Shown: in pieces, positions 33,781 through 45,228 of the stretch | Layout of the letters: each line of letters opens with the position of its first letter | Numbering within the stretch: position 1 is the stretch's first letter | From: Euborellia annulipes | Lineage: Eukaryota > Arthropoda > Insecta > Dermaptera > Anisolabididae | Length of the DNA: 64,000 nt | Reading direction: 5' to 3' | Assembly: GCA_023213315.1 (NCBI GenBank) | Contig: JAKCPI010001650.1 | Location: forward strand, 1-64,000 | Translations under genes and position numbers: made by a program | Notes under the pieces: generated by a model | Seen by the model: only the letters and a program-made list of their open reading frames with translations | Database searches by the model: none | What the model was told of the DNA's origin: nothing

Positions 33781-34046
33781 TAATTTGAATACAAGTATTA
33801 CTGAAAAAAAAATAAAAAAAAAAAAAAACGAATTCGGTTTTTCGGGAAAAACTCGGTTTCTCGGTGTTTGAAAATCCAAAGCAAAAAAACCGATTTACCG
33901 GTTTCGGTTTCCACCGGGGTCCAAACCCTACCGATGAGACTTTTTCTCAAATCTTCACTAGCTGTGCAAGTAAAGAACTTGCACTAATTATATGCAGCCA
34001 ACTATTATAAAATTAAGGAACTTCTTTGTGTTGTATTAAAGAGGGA

Positions 34047-34625
34047 CAGGGGCGTATATAAGGGGGGGCGCCCTATAGGGATATAGAGACAATAATGGGT
34101 CTCGCCCCCCCCGAAATGTTTGCTCGACCCCGCAGCACGAAAATCCCAGGTTCCGCAAAAGAGTGAAATGTTCCGCGAAAGGCACATGAAAAAATTTTGG
34201 TCCGCGGGTGGAAAAAATTTTGCCTCCAAAAAAAAAAAGGTAAAATATTTTTCGGACGGGAAAAATTTCTGGTTCCGCGGGCGGGAAAAATTAAATTCTA
34301 CTTCTCTAAAAAAAAGGTAAAATATTTTTGCGGACGGGAAAAAATTTTACCTTTTTTTAGAGAAGCAGAATAATTTTCCCGCCCGCGGACCAGAAATTTT
34401 TCCCGTCCGTAAAAATATTTTACCTTTTTTTTTTTTTTTAGGGAGGCAAAATTTTTTCCACCCGCGGAACCAAAATTTTTTTCATGTGCCTTTCGCGGAA
34501 CATTTCACTCTTTTGCGGAACCTGGGATTTTCGTGCTGCGGGGTCGAGCAAACATTTCGGGGGGGGGGGGCGGACCCATTATTGTCTCTATATCCCTATA
34601 GGCCCCCCCCTTATATACGCCCCTG
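34047..34625. mobile_element. hAT-like element forming the palindrome core
   Basis: CAGGGGCGTATATAAGGGGG at the left and its inverse at the right. The flanks are inverted rather than direct (AAGAGGGA and TCCCTCTT), showing that the whole unit was duplicated as a palindrome and not simply inserted. Confidence 0.6.
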
Positions 34626-35496
34626 TCCCTCTTTAATACAACACAAAGAAGTTCCTTAATTTTATAATAGTTGGCTGCATATAATTAGTGCAAGTTCTTT
34701 ACTTGCACAGCTAGTGAAGATTTGAGAAAAAGTCTCATAGGTAGGGTTTGACCCCGGTGGAAACCGAAACCGGTAAATCGGTTTTTTTGCTTTGGATTTT
34801 CAAACACCGAGAACCGAGTTTTTCCCGAAAAACCGAATTCGTTTTTTTTTTTTTATTTTTTTTCAGTAATACTTGTATTCAAATTACCAGTATAAATTAA
34901 TCCGTGACCCATGTCTAGAGAGAAGACGTTAGCTAGTTGCTGGGGTTTCGGGTTCACTTCCCGTCCCAAGCGAGAAAATTAATTTCATTTGAATTGACTG
35001 TCAATTATTTAAAATAAATATGGATGGGGTCTAAATGGCCTTAAACAAATTTAAAAAAAAAAAAATTATAAATTATTTATATTTTTCTCCTTTTTCAATA
35101 CTTAAATAATCTATATATAGTGGGAGTGTGTGTCTGTCTGTCCGTCTGTCTCGCTCCTTTGACCAACTTTCCGTTAGAATGACGAAACTTTCCAGTCTTA
35201 TAGAGGACGTTATGGGAGTCCCGGAAAAATACTCGGGTACCGAAATTCCTACAATTTTTTGAGTTATTAATTCCTAAAGTTACGATTTCTTCCATAGTAA
35301 ATGCATAAGAGAAATATTTATGTATTCTTTGCATTTACAGTATATATTCTATGAATGCATGAGAACAGCCCCCCCCCCCCCCCGAAAAAAATTTCTATAT
35401 ACGCCCCTGAAGAGGGATATATGTAAAGAATACAATGGTGGTGTGATTATCTCAAAAATGACAAAATAGAGGCTTATGAGTCTCTTCCACTAACAC

Positions 35497-35641
35497 AGGG
35501 ATCCACACGCCCGCACCAGGGACACACATTTTTCTTCTGGTCACTTTCGATCTACTGTGTGTGTCCCTGGTGTGGACGTGTATATCCCTGTGTGTCCCTC
35601 AAGGTTCACTATGCAGACCTGCTGCGGGCGTGTGGATCCCT
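35497..35641. mobile_element. 145 bp foldback MITE
   Basis: Perfect 19 bp ends AGGGATCCACACGCCCGCA and its inverse, with further inner pairing (CCAGGGACACACA and TGTGTCCCTGG). Confidence 0.65.
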
Positions 35642-35649
35642 CGATCATT

Positions 35650-37380
35650 TTTAATCATTTTTACTCGGGTCGTTTTTGGGGAATGTATTTACATCCATAT
35701 TATTTTACAAGAGGCCTTTAACTTTTTTTTAAATTAATGTTGTGACTTCCTATTCGTGTTTATGAATATCCCGTGAAAATTTTTAACAGTAGGCCTATAC
35801 TGAAAGCCGATGGCGACTTCGACGGTTGCTTTTAAGTAAAATCGAGCCTGATATTAATCAAAATAAATAAATTCAGCCTTCTCATTATTTATGTCTTTTG
35901 AATGTTAATAAAAATATTCCTATGCGTTTGAATTGCTCCCATTGAAACATTCTTCTTTCATTCTTTATTTTAAACTCAGAAATAGGATAGGGGTCATATC
36001 CTTCCTATTCGTGTTTATGAATATCCCGTGTCTTACGATTATAATATATTACACGTTTAAATATAATCGTGGCAATAGCTGTTTTAAATTCGCGAGAGGT
36101 GGCAAGTAAAATTAAGATTGGGGGGGGGGGGCTCTGGAAAAAAAATATTCTCAGAGGGGGCGGTGATCAAAATAATGTTAAGAAACTATGATTTATATAA
36201 AGAAAGAAATTTTTGTCATTTTTTTAGAAAGATATTTTTTTCAAACGTTATGAAAATTTTTAATTTTCACAACTCCAAAAACTGGTCTGTTTTTTTTAAA
36301 GAGACATCATAAATTATAACCTTTTTAGCATTTACTTATTTTATATATTCTTTGATATTATTATAAATGATATAAAAAAGCAATTTTTTTGCTTTTTTGT
36401 TTTTAAAGAACTCATTAAATTAAATTTTATTGATTAATTAAAGATAATTTTATAAATAATTGCGAAAGATAAAAATAAAATTTAAATTGAATAATTAATT
36501 AGATAACAATTAAAGTAATTTATTACTATAATCGTTTCTAACAATTTGATTATTCGTTTGTTGTGGTATTTCTCGTGATTACGATCTATGCGCCAAGTCC
36601 CTGATTATCCGATAAGCCTCTATTTTTCTAATAAATAAAATTCGCAAAATAATCAAGAAATTTGGTCCTCTTGATCACTTGCTGTATTTAATTTTCCCTT
36701 GAAAATAAATAAATGTTTTTTAAATTTACATAGATGCATCATGAAAGGGAAGGAGATATAGGCCTAATTTTCAGATTGATTTTATTTCCCTGTTCCGTTC
36801 CTTTCTTTCTTGTAATAATAATTCATTTTAAGAGAGAGAAAGGTTGTTTAATAAATTAGCTTATTTCTTGGCATCTGGTCTTTATCTTCTTCATCTCCCC
36901 CTGGAAGGAGATATTTACAATGTCAAGCTTAATTAGATGATTTTAACTAAAGAGAGCAAGAGGAGGGTAAGAGAATAATTTCCTCAAAATCATAAAAAAA
37001 AGAATTTGTTTCATTAAATTAATCAGCGTTTTTTTATATACCGTTAATATAAAAAGCAATTTTAATTTAAAATGACTGTCTTTTGTTTCTTAACAAATAA
37101 TCTTATTAATTAAAAAAAAACAATTAATTTTACTATTTCTTTTTTATATTAAAATAATTTAAACAACAATTTGAAAAATTTAATTATTGATTAATTAGAA
37201 ATTTGTTTGAGTAAATAAAATGAAATAAAAATTTTCAATGTTCCTTCACCTTTTCCTTATAACAATTAAAGAATTCCAGAATAAAGATTGTTGTGAAATT
37301 TATTTTTCATTTTTTAATTTTTTTCAACAATTAAACTTAAAAAGAAATTGATTGTTTATTTTATTAAAAAAAAACCTTTT
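35650..37380. other. AT-rich sequence without recognised gene
   Basis: A G run at 36120-36130 and a repeated CCTATTCGTGTTTATGAATA segment (35749 and 36002) are the only structure seen. Confidence 0.4.
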
Positions 37381-37386
37381 CGAGAA

Positions 37387-37662
37387 CCTCGGGCTTGGCG
37401 TAGTTGGCAGCGCGCCTGCCTTGTATACCAAGGGTCGAGGGTTCGGATCCCGGGCAGTCCGATGATTTTATTTAATCCACTTGGATACCAAATGGCTTAA
37501 ATAAGAATGCCTGGACCCCCAATAGATATATTTACAAATAACGAGTATCGTTTAAAGTCTTAAATGGCCTAAATTGCCGAAAAAACTGTGTGAATGGGAA
37601 AAAAGTGTGTTTAAAAAAAAACAACCCTTTTTGGGGTCCTCGGGCTTGGTGTAGTTCGCAGT
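37387..37662 (+). mobile_element. SINE family B plus a second SINE head
   Basis: GCTTGGCGTAGTTGGCAGCG and GGGTTCGGATCCC are clear A and B boxes. The poly-A end is near 37621. A second head, CTCGGGCTTGGTGTAGTT, starts at 37638 and breaks off at 37662. Confidence 0.8.
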
Positions 37663-37918
37663 CAAAATAAATTAATTTGAACAGCAAGTGAAGATAAAAT
37701 TGCTTTTAAAACGAAGGCTATTTTTATATGAAAGTGAAATCAAATATTTGATTTTCTTTTTTTTTTTCAAGCTTAATATTTTCTCTAAATTCTCGTTTCA
37801 TTTTTTTTTTTTTTTTTAATCAAATGTGAAAGATTTTTTCAAAGAATAATAATAATTGAAAAATAAATTGGTGTCTATTGAGAATATTCAATATCTGAAA
37901 AAAATTCAAAAATAATTT

Positions 37919-38575
37919 AAAAATCTGGTATGACGGGTCGCACAGCACACAACATTCTCTTACCCTCGGTAATTAAAAGATGTGTTCTGTGCTAGTCTCA
38001 CCAAATTTTTTGTGTCGCTATTTGTTTAGTTTCCGCCAATCTATTAAAATTCAAGATGTAAAATTTGTAAACATGGGTAAATATTTGTTTTGTTACCACA
38101 ACAAGTATTACTCTTATCTTTCCTATTAAGTACAAGAGTAAAGTGATCTTTAAACATTCTTGAGGGCAAAATAAGAATATACATTTTAAAGAGCATCTAA
38201 AAAACAATTGATTTTTGAATTTTAATCAAAATCGTGGGAGCAAATATTGAGAAAATCGAAAAAAACTGAAAAAGTGCGTCAGTAAAACACTAGTACTTTT
38301 AGATCGATTTTGTTCAAATGCTTCGTGTCACGTCCCATGAGGGTGCCTAGCTTAAATATAAAATTTCAACCTCCTAGCTCTTTTCGTCCTTGAGATATTT
38401 TGTTCACAGACAGACAGTCAGACAGACAGACAGACCATGTCGCGAAAACCACTTTTTTGGATTCAGGGGACCTCAAAACGTGTATATCGATCAAAATCTC
38501 GACATCGAATTTTTGACATGAATCCAATACTTTCTCTTTATATATATTAACATATATATAGTAAGAGAAATTAAT
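37919..38575 (-). repeat. Family A dispersed repeat, near full length
   Basis: Hairpin at 37919-38013, degraded X-box (GTTACCACAACAAG), GACAGACAGTCAGACAGACA run, terminal GTAAGAGAAA. Confidence 0.8.
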
Positions 38576-38715
38576 AAATGGTCTTCTTTAAGTCAAATGA
38601 ATAAAAAATAATATATTTTTTTAACAAAATGATAAAATTCCCTTGTATTTTCGAGGGAGGAGCTGTTTCTGTTATTGCCTTGATATGATGTGATGTGATA
38701 GGAGAGAGTGAGAGG

Positions 38716-38716
<1 letters not shown>

Positions 38717-38766
<50 letters not shown>
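38717..38766 (+). repeat. GA microsatellite
   Basis: About 25 GA units. Confidence 0.9.
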
Positions 38767-38771
<5 letters not shown>

Positions 38772-38850
38772 ACACGAAAAGCCACTCGACTCTCGCGAAA
38801 AAGAGACGCCCCTCCCATCTAACGGCAATTAATATTTAAAATTTGTCGCA

Positions 38851-38940
38851 ATGGCGGCGGCGTTGACTCAAAAAAAAACAAAAAAAACTCACCCTTCTTC
38901 TATTGTCGGAGATGTCGGTCCTCTCTGTCTCTCTCTTTGA
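38851..38940 (+). other. Small ORF downstream of GA repeat
   Basis: ATGGCGGCGGCGTTGACTC opens a 29-codon frame (MAAALTQKKTKKTHPSSIVG...) ending at TGA. GC-rich start and GA tract upstream resemble a 5' exon, but there is no splice or homology support. Confidence 0.2.
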
Positions 38941-39532
38941 AGGTTTATGAAGAATAGTGGGGGGGGGGGAATCAATAATAAATAAAAAACTCCACCTCTC
39001 CATCTATCTATGATGATGTAAGTTTAGTGTCGTCGTTTTTACTTTCTCTTACCTCTATATATATATATAGAGAGAAAGTATTGGATTCATGTCAAAAATT
39101 CGATGTCGAGATTTTGATGGACATACACGTTTTGAGATCCCCTGAATCCAAAAAAGTGGTTTTCGCGACATGGTCTGTCTGTCTGTCTGTGTGTCTGTGT
39201 GTCTGTGAACAAAATATCTCAAGAACGAAAAGCGCTAGGAGAATTTATATTTAAGTTAGATACCCTCATGGGACTTAACATGAAGCTTTTGAACAAAATC
39301 GTCCAAAGAGTACTAGTACTTTACTGATGCACTTTTTCAGTTTTTTTCGATTTTCTCAAAATTCACTCCAACGATTTTGATTAAAATTCAAAAATCAATT
39401 ATTTTTTAGATGCTCTTTCAAATGTATATTCTCGTTTTGCTCTGAGGAAATTGTTTGAAGCCCACTTTACTCTTGTACTCCATAGAAAAGATAGGAGAAA
39501 TGGTTGCCATGGTTACAAAATATAAATATTTT

Positions 39533-39698
39533 AGCACACGCTCCACATGAGTGTAATTTGATGCACTGAAGATGGATTGCGTAGGCATTCCGAAATATTT
39601 GCAGAATAAATTATTTTAATTGTGGAAAGCAACTCGCTGGTGTATATTTTCTCCATATCCATTACCTCAACGATCTGTCCCAGCAAAATTTTAACTTC
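39533..39698 (+). mobile_element. Ribozyme-motif insert with 12 bp target duplication
   Basis: Perfect TATAAATATTTT at 39521-39532 and 39699-39710. The host is family A, so the empty site is known from other copies. Confidence 0.8.
39562..39606 (+). ncRNA. Hammerhead-like ribozyme motif with covarying stem III
   Basis: Stem I TGCA with TGCA, core CTGAAGA (39566), extra T, stem II GGATTGC with GCATTCC (six of seven pairs), then GAAATATT. The usual C-G step after GAAA is replaced by T-A. Confidence 0.5.
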
Positions 39699-39829
39699 TA
39701 TAAATATTTTCCCATACTTATAAATTTTACATCTTGAATTATTTGAAAAATTCTTAAAAAATCCTGAATATGTTCCTCTTTTAGCACTGAACACCTTTTG
39801 CAATAGATCCAAAATTACACTTTTGAGTC

Positions 39830-40262
39830 TTATTGTTTTGATGATATATTTTGATATAGCTCTTGTATTATTTCAATTTTGTTTTGCTGCTGTTTTGTTG
39901 GTAATATTGGTTTTGTTTGGAACACATGTATTTTTGGAGGGCTGGTTTTGTTTTGGTTTCTCACTTTACTTTTGACTTGTGATCGTTTTCTTTTGATGAT
40001 ATTATATTTTTGGATTCCTGTTTGTATTTTGATGATAATGTTGATTTTTGCTTCGGGTTGGAGGCTATAATATGTTGTTTTTTGTTTTGATGCTATCTTA
40101 TTCTGATTTTTGTTTGTATTTTGATGAATTTTCATTTAGTTGTTGCTATATTTTGATTTTTGTTTCAATTTTGATGAATGTTTATTTTGATTTTTGTGTT
40201 GTTATGATGCTGTATTAACTTGATCTTTGAATTTGTTTGGAGACTATTTCATTTAGATTTTT
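39830..40262 (+). repeat. Degenerate TTTTGATG minisatellite
   Basis: Irregular repeats of TTTTGATGA, TTTTGATTTTTG and TGTTTG give a strongly T/G-biased strand. It is not coding. Confidence 0.5.
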
Positions 40263-40270
40263 GTATGTTT

Positions 40271-40352
40271 TGTGGTCTGACAAGCACAGAACACAACTTT
40301 CGATTACTGAAGGTAAGAGAAAGTTGGGTGCTGTGGGACAGTCACACCATAT
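40271..40352 (+). repeat. Family A terminal hairpin
   Basis: GTCTGACAAGCACAGAACAC to GTCACACCATATTTTT with the GATTACTGAAGGTAAG loop. Confidence 0.65.
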
Positions 40353-40464
40353 TTTTTTTAACGTCTTTTTCGGCATCTAAGGCCATTTAGATCTTGTCGG
40401 CTATTTAAATTAATAAATATTAAATTGTATGATTTTTCTTCGCGGATCTGAACGTGACTATATA

Positions 40465-40718
40465 TGGACCCTGTTATGCATCAGTGTGTCAAGCGCCAAA
40501 AAAAAATTAAAAATTGAGTTAAACACGGAATATTGTTTCAATTGCTATAATTAATAGTATTTTTTATGAAATAAGTCTTAAAAAAATTTATATTTAATGT
40601 TACTTGCACAATTGACAAAAAAAATTATATATAATCCAATGAAAACAAAAAACTTTAATGTTAATTTTCTCAAATCTCGGTAGGTGGCGCTTGACACACT
40701 AATGCGTAACAGGGTCCA
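40465..40718 (-). mobile_element. TIR MITE (GGACCCTGTTAYGC type), copy 2
   Basis: Inverted relative to 2196-2454 with the same TIRs. TA precedes and follows the ends. Confidence 0.75.
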
Positions 40719-41062
40719 TATAAGCTTAATATCTTAAATATTATATAGGCCTATATAATTTCTCATTTATTAAAGTAACTTGTTTTTATCATATTAGTTA
40801 TAAACAAAAAGCAACATAATTAATACGAGCAGATATTAAACCTTAAAAAACAAAACAAAGTTCATAATCAGACATAAACAAGAAAGAGATAAGAAAGGGA
40901 AATTACTGATAAATATTCGACCGTATATTTATTTATTTATCATAATTAATGTAAAAAAAGTAAAAATATTTGTTTTAGACAATATATTCTTGAGAAAAAA
41001 AACGAAACAAATCTGGTGTACAGCACACAACCAAGTAATTGAAAACTGTGTTCTGTGCTTGC

Positions 41063-41343
41063 AAGGGCGGATCCAGAGGTGTTTCTCGGGGGTGGAGGGG
41101 GGGGAGGTAATCTGGTGTGACTGGTCGCACACCACACAATCTTTTCTTAATTTCGGTAATTTAAAGGTGCATTCTGTAGGCCTACTTGTTTGCTAGAATA
41201 TAAATACAAATCAAATTTTTTATTAATATTTAAAATTTTACATTAAAAATACATTTTTTTGTGAAAAAAGTTTGTTTGTTTTTTTTCAAATCTCGGGGAG
41301 GGGGTAATTACCCTTTTAACCCCCCCCCCTTGTATCCGCCCTT
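41063..41343 (-). mobile_element. Element F, copy 2, inside a family A hairpin
   Basis: Flanking duplication TGTGCTTG (41055-41062 and 41345-41352) lies in the hairpin sequence of a family A copy. Confidence 0.7.
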
Positions 41344-42105
41344 TTGTGCTTGTCACACCAGATTTTTTGTGTCGACATATATATCTGCCGATATATATTT
41401 TTTTTAAACACTCACACTTTTTTCTCATTCATACACACACACTCACACAGTCTTTTCGGCAACTTAGGCCATTTAAGATTTTGACGATAACCGTTATATA
41501 TGATAATATCTATTGGGGGTCCAGGCATTTCTATTTAAGCCAATTGGTACCAAATGGACTTAGATAAAATTATCGGACTGCCTGGGGTCCGAACCCGCGG
41601 TACCTTCGGTATAGAAGGTGGGCACGCTACCAACTAGACCAAGTCCGTAGGCCCGCCGATTTATTAGAATTCAAGATATAAAATTTATAAACTTAGGGAA
41701 ATATTTATATTTTGCTATCATGGCCTCCTATCTTTCCTACTATTAAGTACAAGAGTAAAGTGTGCTTCAAACAATTTCAAGGGCAAAATGAGAATATACA
41801 TTTTAAAGAGCATCTAAAAAATAATTGATATTTGAATTTTAATCAAAATCGTTGGAGCGAATTTTGAGAAAATCGAAAAAAACTGAAAAAGTACATCAGT
41901 AAAGTACTAGTACTCTTTGACCGATTTCGTTCAAAGGCTTACTGTTACATGCAAGGGGTATGTCTAACTTAAATATAAAATTCCAACCCCGTAGCCTTTT
42001 TCGTTCTTGAGCTATTATGTATAAACAGTAGAACATTTTTAGACCCCCAAAAACGTGTATTTCCATTAAAATCTAGACATTGACACGAAATATAGTAAAG
42101 AGAAG
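41343..42105 (-). repeat. Family A split by a SINE
   Basis: Right end at 41345-41395, SINE at 41400-41654, and the body from 41655 to the TATATAGTAAAGAGAAGG region. The X-box is lost. Confidence 0.7.
41400..41654 (-). mobile_element. SINE family B
   Basis: Minus strand: ACTTGGTCTAGTTGGTAGCG and the CGGGTTCGGACCCCAGG box, complete body and tail. Confidence 0.8.
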
Positions 42106-42503
42106 GAAAGGTAAAAAGAGTTGTTTGGGTTAATTAAGTTCTTGGGTATCTCGAGCACAGATGAGACCCGCATGAATAACTAATCAGTTGGCAACCCGTA
42201 AGAGGAAGTCTATAAATAGAAAGGACTCACTCCTTGGTCAAATATTAACCAATCCCTTTAAGCCCTATCTATCCTTATTAATTCCAATTAAATAATCATT
42301 CCGAACGTTGCATCTGATAATTACCTGTCTACTGAGAAATTGATTATAAATACATCATCCAAGGGGTCAGTAGATTTTGAATAAAATCGGCCAAAGGGTA
42401 CTAATATTTAACAGGGGGGATGTATGACTGTAGAGTAAAAAAGATAAAATAAACAAGAAGAAAACGCAGCCAATGTAATTTGTTTATTGATATTCAGCTC
42501 ACG

Positions 42504-42543
42504 GCTAACGTTTCGATCCTAGGTTTGGACCATCATCAGAGCT
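42504..42543 (-). ncRNA. Hammerhead-like ribozyme motif (left arm)
   Basis: Minus strand: stem I GCT with AGC, core CTGATGA, extra T, stem II GGTCC with GGATC (one G-U), then GAAACGTT. Confidence 0.5.
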
Positions 42544-42572
42544 GGAGCTGTGTATATATGCCTTTTTGACCG

Positions 42573-42612
42573 AGCTCTGATGATGAGATCGATGATAGGA
42601 TCGAAACGTTTG
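42573..42612 (+). ncRNA. Hammerhead-like ribozyme motif (right arm), diverged
   Basis: CTGATGA at 42577, altered stem II (GATC with GATC), GAAACGTT. Stem I does not pair. Confidence 0.4.
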
Positions 42613-42778
42613 TCGTGAGCTGAATATCATTAAAGAAATTACATTGGCTGCATTTTCTTCTTGTTTTTTTTTTTTTTTACCTCTTTCAGCATGTACTAAT
42701 AATAATTTAATTTAATTAGAAGGGGAACACTTTTTATTAATTATTTCAAGATAAGGAAACTGAATACATGTCGACACA

Positions 42779-42868
42779 AAAAATCTGGTTTGACAAGCAC
42801 AGAACACAACTTTCGATTACCGAAGGGTAAGAGAAAGTTGTGTGCTGTGCGCCAGTCACACCAGATTT
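42779..42868 (+). repeat. Family A terminal hairpin
   Basis: Complete foldback with AAAATCTGGTTTGAC and GTCACACCAGATTTTT arms. Confidence 0.75.
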
Positions 42869-42869
42869 T

Positions 42870-43097
42870 TCTCATTCACACTCACACTCACATACACATT
42901 CACACTATCCTTTCGGCAACTTAGACCATTTAAGACTTTTACGATATCCGTTATTGATTAATAATATATTTATTTGGGGTCCAGGCATTTGGTATCCAAA
43001 TGGCTTAAATAAAATCATCGGACTGCCTGGGCTCCGAACCCGCGACTTTTGGTATACGAGGTTAGCACGCTAACCCCTACACCATGCCCCGAGGGCC
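42870..43097 (-). mobile_element. SINE family B
   Basis: Tail directly abuts the hairpin. Minus strand head GGGGCATGGTGTAGGGGTTAGC, with the CGGGTTCGGAGCCC box. Confidence 0.75.
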
Positions 43098-43261
43098 ATT
43101 AAGAACTTCAATTATACTTTATCTAAGTACTTATTTTAAATTTTATATTCAGATTTTTAGATTTTTTTTTTCATTAAGGAACTGCTGCACTCTAGAGGAT
43201 TAGTATTGAAATTCGGACATTGTTCATTATTACACCGAATAACTACCATCCGAAAAATAAG

Positions 43262-43678
43262 AAAATTAATAATTGAAGCTTGCAGCTACTCTCATCTACC
43301 AAGGTGTAGTAGGTGATATGGAAAATTAAAATTTTTTAAATAATTTTAACTTTTTTATTATTATCTTTTTTAGGTCGAGTGGATTATAATCATCACTTTC
43401 GGAAACAATTTTCCCATCTTCAGGACCTACAATTAAATATCATATTATAATATTATGTTCACCTGCTATACATTATTAAAAACAATTAGATCACAAAGTA
43501 TTTGATACAAGGAATAATCTAAATCCTAAAAAAGATAATAATAAATAAAAATAAATAATAAAAAAGTTAAAATTATTTAAAAAATTTTAATTTTCCATAT
43601 CACCTACACACCTTGGTAGATGAGGTGCGGGGGGGGGGGGGGGGGGGGGGGAGTAGCTGCAAGCTTCAATTATTAATT
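43262..43678. mobile_element. Head-to-head ribozyme-motif pair with a G run
   Basis: Left 43262-43376 and right about 43527-43678 are inverted (AATAATTGAAGCTTGCAGCT and its complement). The right arm has a run of over 20 G at 43630-43651. Confidence 0.65.
43396..43427 (-). ncRNA. Hammerhead-like ribozyme motif, degraded 3' end
   Basis: Minus strand CTGAAGA, extra T, a purine/pyrimidine stem II (GGGAAA with TTTCC), then GAAAGTGA. Confidence 0.35.
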
Positions 43679-43679
43679 A

Positions 43680-44145
43680 CAACCTCATCAACGAAACACA
43701 TTCTTCAATAAGAAAATTGCTTACTTTTTGGACTTGGTCCACTTTTGCTTTAGAAATATGTAGAATATAAATAAACAAAAGAAGATAATTATTTCAATAT
43801 TCAAACAAATTGGATGTTGTTGTTGTTGTTGATGCATGTCGAATGGACACCACAAAACGACGTGTGCAAGCAAAAGAGAGAGAGAGAGAGAGAGAGAGGC
43901 GCCGTTGAGACGCGCCTCTTTCTTTTTCTGCTGCTTTGGGGCTTTTAAGATAACAACAGAAAGAGAGAGTATATATATTGATAACACATAACATACAAGT
44001 TGCACTCACCGGATAGGCACCTTTTAAAAACCACCTGATAGTATTTTAATGGAATCTCTCCCTCTCTCTCTCTTAAATGAATTTGATATATTATTATTAT
44101 TAATATGGTGGACCACTCTTGCCCTGGCCCTCGGGCTTGGTGTAA
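43680..44145. other. Unrecognised sequence with microsatellites
   Basis: GTT run at 43817-43830 and GA run at 43876-43898. The minus-strand frames across it are low complexity. Confidence 0.4.
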
Positions 44146-44218
44146 GATAGGAGAAATGGTTGCCATGGTTACAAAATATAAATATTTTCCCATGTTTATA
44201 AATTGAATTTTAATATAT
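44146..44218 (+). repeat. Family A fragment
   Basis: GATAGGAGAAATGGTTGCCA through TTTAATATATCGGC, joined to a 15 bp SINE B head scrap (44130-44144). Confidence 0.7.
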
Positions 44219-44223
44219 CGGCC

Positions 44224-44296
44224 GAGGGCTCGCTGGTGTAGTGGGCTAGGGGGTTGGTTTTTTCAGGAAGATCCTGCTCAAATCCTCTCCTTGGGT
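44224..44296 (+). mobile_element. tRNA-like SINE head
   Basis: GCTCGCTGGTGTAGTGGGCT (A box) and CTGCTCAAATCCTC (B-box-like), followed by poly-T-rich sequence. Confidence 0.4.
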
Positions 44297-44369
44297 TTTT
44301 TTTTTTTTATAAAATATATATTTTTTATTTACAAAACCACAACCTCAACCAAGCCTTGGTTTGAAAATA

Positions 44370-44740
44370 TCCCCCCCCCCCCCACGCCCCCCAGCGAGGC
44401 GAGGAGGGGGTGGTGGGGCGTGGCCCCCCCCGGGGGGGGAGAGGAAGAAAGAGAGCGTCCCATTCATTCTTCCTTCCTCCGGAGGGGGCAGGACCCCCCC
44501 CTGAGGAGAGGCACTCCCCCCAACCACCAAACCACCCTAGGGATGGAAGAGGTGGGTGATATGGAACCGGGGAGAACCCACAATAAAGGATGTTCACCCG
44601 AGAGAGGGAGGAGGAGGGAGAGAGGGGAGAGAGAGGGGAAGGTAGGGGGTTCCGGCGGGTGGCCGGAGGGGGGCGGCGGGGGGCGGGGTGGGGTTTTGGT
44701 GGGGGGTTTCCCTCCCCGTAAGCCCGCCCGGAGAAAAAAA
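44370..44740 (+). other. Isolated GC-rich, purine-biased island
   Basis: About 370 bp of G/C and GGA-rich sequence in AT-rich DNA. Open on both strands in several frames only because AT-rich stop codons are absent. No domain seen; coding is not supported. Confidence 0.5.
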
Positions 44741-44754
44741 GAGCACAACCGAAA

Positions 44755-44850
44755 ATATATCGGCCGAAACTAAATATATGTCGACACAAAAAATCTGGTG
44801 TGACAAGCTCAGAACACAACTTTCGATTACCGAAGGTAATGTCACACAGC
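44755..44850 (+). repeat. Family A right-end fragment
   Basis: CGGCCGAAACTAAATATATG and the left half of the hairpin to ACCGAAGGTAA. Confidence 0.7.
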
Positions 44851-45185
44851 ACATTGTGCGTTTTCCAGATAATCTTCTATGTGGTTGTAGTAGTCGCAGT
44901 AGTGTGATTTGTCTATTCTGTTCCAGCCCCTCTATTAGTTTCTTAACCGTGTCCTCCATCTTTAGAGTCGTTAAGTTCCAAGTCTTCTTCTTTTAGTCCT
45001 GTCATCAAGTCAGCACTACCGGTCTCGTTCACTACCTTTAGTAGGTTATTTCCCCATTCTGAAGGTTTTTTGTTCCCAATGTCTCTTATAATTTGATATG
45101 TAAGGCTTATATCTGGTAGTTCAATCAGGATAGGTGAGAAAGAAGAAAATTCGCAGCTAGTTAATATTTCATTATTTTTATTCCC
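44851..45185. other. Unrecognised sequence
   Basis: Moderate composition, no open frame or known element. Confidence 0.35.
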
Positions 45186-45190
45186 ATTAT

Positions 45191-45228
45191 GTTGACGTTT
45201 CGGTCCCGGTCGGGACCATCCTCAGAAC
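45191..45228 (-). ncRNA. Hammerhead-like ribozyme motif
   Basis: Minus strand: stem I GTT with AAC, core CTGAGGA, extra T, stem II GGTCCC with GGGACC (six perfect pairs, loop GACC), then GAAACGTC. A tail with AATAAAA follows. Confidence 0.6.

Larger units (their letters stand above)
33303..35359. repeat. 2 kb near-perfect palindrome
   Basis: Left arm 33303 to about 34319 and right arm about 34344 to 35359 are inverted copies of roughly 1,016 bp, differing by scattered point changes and indels. Each arm holds, outside to inside, family J, family C SINE and half of a hAT-like element with CAGGGGCGTATATA at its end. The central 24 bases form the loop. Confidence 0.85.
39038..39736 (+). repeat. 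Family A with ribozyme-motif insert
   Basis: From TACTTTCTCTTACC to TACATCTTGAATT. X-box variant GTTGCCATGGTTAC at 39503-39516. Split at 39521-39710 by the insert. The right hairpin is absent. Confidence 0.8.
42450..42675. mobile_element. Head-to-head ribozyme-motif pair
   Basis: Arms 42454-42545 and 42570-42672 are inverted, sharing the outer AAACAAGAAGAAAACGCAGC tail. Confidence 0.75.

Noticed and set aside
44291..44959. Several overlapping frames of 90-175 codons
   Set aside because: The GC-rich island lacks AT-rich stop codons in most frames; no frame shows a domain or a splice signal.
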